Below, one piece after another: positions 5,920-8,116 of a stretch of DNA of 8,116 bases. Origin of the DNA: an uncultured Clostridia bacterium. Lineage in GTDB: Bacteria; Bacillota; Clostridia; TANB77; CAG-508. The position numbers and the translations under genes are program-made. The stretch covers positions 1 through 8,116 of the forward strand of contig CALXAQ010000030.1 in assembly GCA_944386335.1 (NCBI GenBank), written 5' to 3'. The first letter of the stretch is position 1; every line of letters begins with the position of its first letter. The notes below the pieces were generated by a model. The model saw nothing but the letters and a program-made list of their open reading frames with translations. It had not been told where the DNA came from and ran no database searches.

Positions 5920-7959
5920 ATGAAATATGAAAAGATAGAATTAAAAGATGGTTTAGCAAAAGAATGGATTATCACAAATGGAATAGGGGGATTTGCAAGT
6001 TCTAGCATATTAGGAGCGAATACAAGAAGATATCATGGGTTGCTTGTGGCTCCACTTACTCCACCTGCCAGAAGATATTTGTTATTGTCCAAATTGGATG
6101 AGAGTATTACAATCGATGGAAATCAGTACGACTTATATACGAATGTTTGTCGTAATTATATTTCACGAGGATATACCCATTTAAAAAGTTTTGAAAAAGA
6201 ATATATCCCTATTTTTACTTATCAAGTGCAAGACGTCATGATAAAAAAATATATTTGTATGGAATATGGAAAAAATACAGTATGTGTGTATTATCAAATA
6301 GATAATCCAAATCATGAAACGAAACTTACGCTAACTCCTATCTTAAATTTTAGAGATTTTCATGGAGATACATTTAGGCATACTTTCCACATAGAACAAA
6401 AGGTAAGCAAAACAAAGGCAAAAGTAATTGTAGATGACAACGCACAATTTCCAATTTATCTATATTGTTCAGAAGGAAATTATATTTCTTATGAAAATAA
6501 TAGTTTTCAAAATATGTTCTATTTGCAAGAAGAAAAGAGAGGTTTCAATCCAGAAGAAAATCATGCTATTCCAGGTTCTTATGAAATAGAAATTGGTCCA
6601 AATGAACAAAAAGAAATTACTTTTGTAGCATCTTTAGAGGAAAATATCGAAGAAATCAATGCAAAAATATTAATTAGTAATGAAATTGCTAGAATATCGG
6701 AATTATTATACGACTCAGAGTTAACAAGAGTGGGAAGAAAAGAAATAGAAGATAAAGATTATAAAGATTTAATGAAAAATTATATGATTGCTGTAGATAA
6801 CTTTATTGTATATAGACCTTCTTTTGGATTACATACAGTAATTGCAGGATATCCATGGTTTTTAGACTGGGGAAGAGATACGCTTATTGCTTTTGAAGGA
6901 CTTTTGCTAAAAACAAAGCAATATAAGATAGCAAAAGAAATCTTGCAAACCTGTATGAAAGATGTAAAATTTGGACTTGTGCCAAATGGATATTCTGGTT
7001 ATGACAATAGACCACTCTATAATAGTGTAGATGCTTCTCTTTTATTGTTTGAGCAGGCAAAAAAATATCTTCGTTATACGAATGATGAGACATTTGTAAA
7101 AGAAGAAATGTATCCTGTTTTAGAGAAAATTATAGCTTCTTATGCAGCAGGAATTGATGTAGATAATAACAATATTTATTTAGATGAAGATGGGCTAATT
7201 GTTTCAGGAACTCCAACCACACAAAATACATGGATGGATGTAAAAATAGGAGAATATGCTGTTACACCACGAAATGGAAAAGTGGTAGAAATCAATAGTA
7301 TGTGGTACAATGCTTTAAAAATTATGCAAGAATTAGAAAGTACGTGGGGCAAAAAAGCGATGGCAACCAAATATGGAAAAATGGCGGCAAAATGTCAAAA
7401 TGCTTTTGTAGAAAAGTTCTATAACAAAAAAAGAAAATGCTTGTACGATGTGCTAGGAGATTCTAAAATAAGACCAAACCAATTATTTAGTTTGTCACTT
7501 ACCTATCCAGTTTTAGATCCAAATTCAGATATTGCAAAAGAAATGTTGGAGACAGTAACCAAGAAATTATTAAATAGCCATGGACTAAAAACACTAGCAA
7601 AAGGAGAAGAAAATTACATAGAAGTATATGAAGGAGACCCATTCAGAAGAGATATGAGTTATCATCAAGGAATTACATGGCCATGGTTATTAGGGATTTA
7701 TTATGATGCGCTTAAAAAAGTAAAAGAAACGCAAAAAAATAAAGAAGAAAAAAAGAAATACGAAGAGCAATATAAAGCGTTTGTAGAAGATGTAAAGAAA
7801 ACCTTCCTAAAAGAGTTTTATGAAGGAAAAACAGTAGGAGGAATTCACGAAATTTACGACTCTTGCAGACCTTATGAAGCAAAGGGAGCATTCCAACAAG
7901 CATGGAGCATTGCAGAAGTATTTCGTATTATATTAGAAAATACCCCAAAAGAGGGATAA
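5920..7959 (+). CDS. Amylo-alpha-1,6-glucosidase / glycogen debranching enzyme (GH133-type)
   Basis: This protein should hydrolyse alpha-1,6 branch glucose in glycogen or limit dextrins. The 679 residues split into an N-terminal beta-rich debranching domain, with the signature TNGIGGFASSSILGANTRRYHGL in pieces at 19-41, and a C-terminal (alpha/alpha)6-barrel from about 280. Barrel motifs are AGYPWFLDWGRDTLIAFEGL (309-328), VPNGYSGYDNRPLYNSVDAS, TQNTWMDVKIG (434-444), VTPRNGKVVEINSMWYNAL (448-466), FRRDMSYHQGITWPW and GGIHEIYDSCRP (640-651). By analogy with eukaryotic debranching enzymes, D440 of WMD and an acidic residue in the HEIYD segment are candidate catalytic residues. There is no signal peptide, so it acts on internal glycogen. 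AAGGAG (5904-5909) lies 10 bases before ATG, and only 32 bases separate it from yvcK. No terminator follows. Confidence 0.93.
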   Translation: MKYEKIELKDGLAKEWIITNGIGGFASSSILGANTRRYHGLLVAPLTPPARRYLLLSKLDESITIDGNQYDLYTNVCRNYISRGYTHLKSFEKEYIPIFTYQVQDVMIKKYICMEYGKNTVCVYYQIDNPNHETKLTLTPILNFRDFHGDTFRHTFHIEQKVSKTKAKVIVDDNAQFPIYLYCSEGNYISYENNSFQNMFYLQEEKRGFNPEENHAIPGSYEIEIGPNEQKEITFVASLEENIEEINAKILISNEIARISELLYDSELTRVGRKEIEDKDYKDLMKNYMIAVDNFIVYRPSFGLHTVIAGYPWFLDWGRDTLIAFEGLLLKTKQYKIAKEILQTCMKDVKFGLVPNGYSGYDNRPLYNSVDASLLLFEQAKKYLRYTNDETFVKEEMYPVLEKIIASYAAGIDVDNNNIYLDEDGLIVSGTPTTQNTWMDVKIGEYAVTPRNGKVVEINSMWYNALKIMQELESTWGKKAMATKYGKMAAKCQNAFVEKFYNKKRKCLYDVLGDSKIRPNQLFSLSLTYPVLDPNSDIAKEMLETVTKKLLNSHGLKTLAKGEENYIEVYEGDPFRRDMSYHQGITWPWLLGIYYDALKKVKETQKNKEEKKKYEEQYKAFVEDVKKTFLKEFYEGKTVGGIHEIYDSCRPYEAKGAFQQAWSIAEVFRIILENTPKEG

Positions 7960-8034
7960 TCTGTTAAATAGAATAGACAATGATAACTCATACAAAACAG
8001 TGAAGAAAAACAAAGAAATGAGGCAAAAGAAAAA

Positions 8035-8116
8035 ATGAGAATATTAGGAATAGACCCAGGATTTGCAATTACTGGATATAGCGTTATCGATTACATAGGA
8101 AACCATTTTAAACTAA
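8035..8116 (+). CDS. ruvC: Crossover junction endodeoxyribonuclease RuvC, 5' part
   Basis: The first 27 codons are present before the window ends. They encode MRILGIDPGFAITGYSVIDY and a few more residues. MRILGIDPG, with the first catalytic aspartate D7 of the RNase H-like fold, and TGY at 13-15 are the characteristic RuvC N-terminus. RuvC cuts Holliday junctions with the RuvAB branch migration complex. GAGG (8020-8023) lies 11 bases before ATG. The 75 bases between the debranching enzyme stop and this start hold no terminator I can see and no clear promoter, so readthrough is possible. ruvA and ruvB often follow but would be outside the window. Confidence 0.93.
   Translation, partial: MRILGIDPGFAITGYSVIDYIGNHFKL

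Overview
The window comes from a low-GC Gram-positive bacterium, most likely an uncultured gut-type member of Clostridia/Bacillota. The grounds are a very A+T-rich sequence, strong use of AGA for arginine and ATA for isoleucine, purine-rich AGGAGG-like ribosome sites before nearly every gene, a Gram-positive-type MurB, and a murB-yvcK neighbourhood. Every gene I accept is on the + strand.

Region 1 (1-527) is the leader-distal end of a CRISPR array. Repeats are 36 bp and spacers 29-30 bp, most consistent with type II. The array enters from the left edge. Five repeats are perfect, the next two carry 2 and 3 changes, and the last has lost its 3' end. No cas gene or tracrRNA is visible, so the effector must lie outside the window. 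Region 2 (546-1133) is a CYTH-domain gene (CyaB/thiamine-triphosphatase superfamily). It starts so close to the decayed last repeat that its promoter seems to lie inside that repeat.

Region 3 (about 1179-1365) is a self-contained tRNA-Ser(GGA) unit with promoter, class II tRNA with encoded CCA, and intrinsic terminator. Region 4 (1432-3229) is a two-gene DNA/tRNA maintenance unit: mutY (adenine glycosylase of 8-oxoG repair) followed tightly by tcdA (ct6A tRNA modification), closed by a strong terminator.

Region 5 (3230-3424) is a regulatory intergenic stretch with a pair of imperfect direct repeats directly upstream of a good extended -10 promoter. Region 6 (3425-7959) is the probable operon driven from it: murB (peptidoglycan precursor synthesis), a membrane-anchored YvcK-family protein (UDP-sugar-binding regulator of carbon flow and the cell wall), and a GH133-type glycogen debranching enzyme. 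The first 27 codons of ruvC (Holliday junction resolvase) begin at 8035 and run off the right edge, with no terminator between it and the debranching enzyme.

Most of the window is ordinary chromosomal housekeeping. The parts most worth a second look are the CRISPR-array/CYTH-gene junction, the apparent promoter element inside the CRISPR repeats, and the unusual architecture of the YvcK-family protein. I did not find convincing evidence of a wholly new system.
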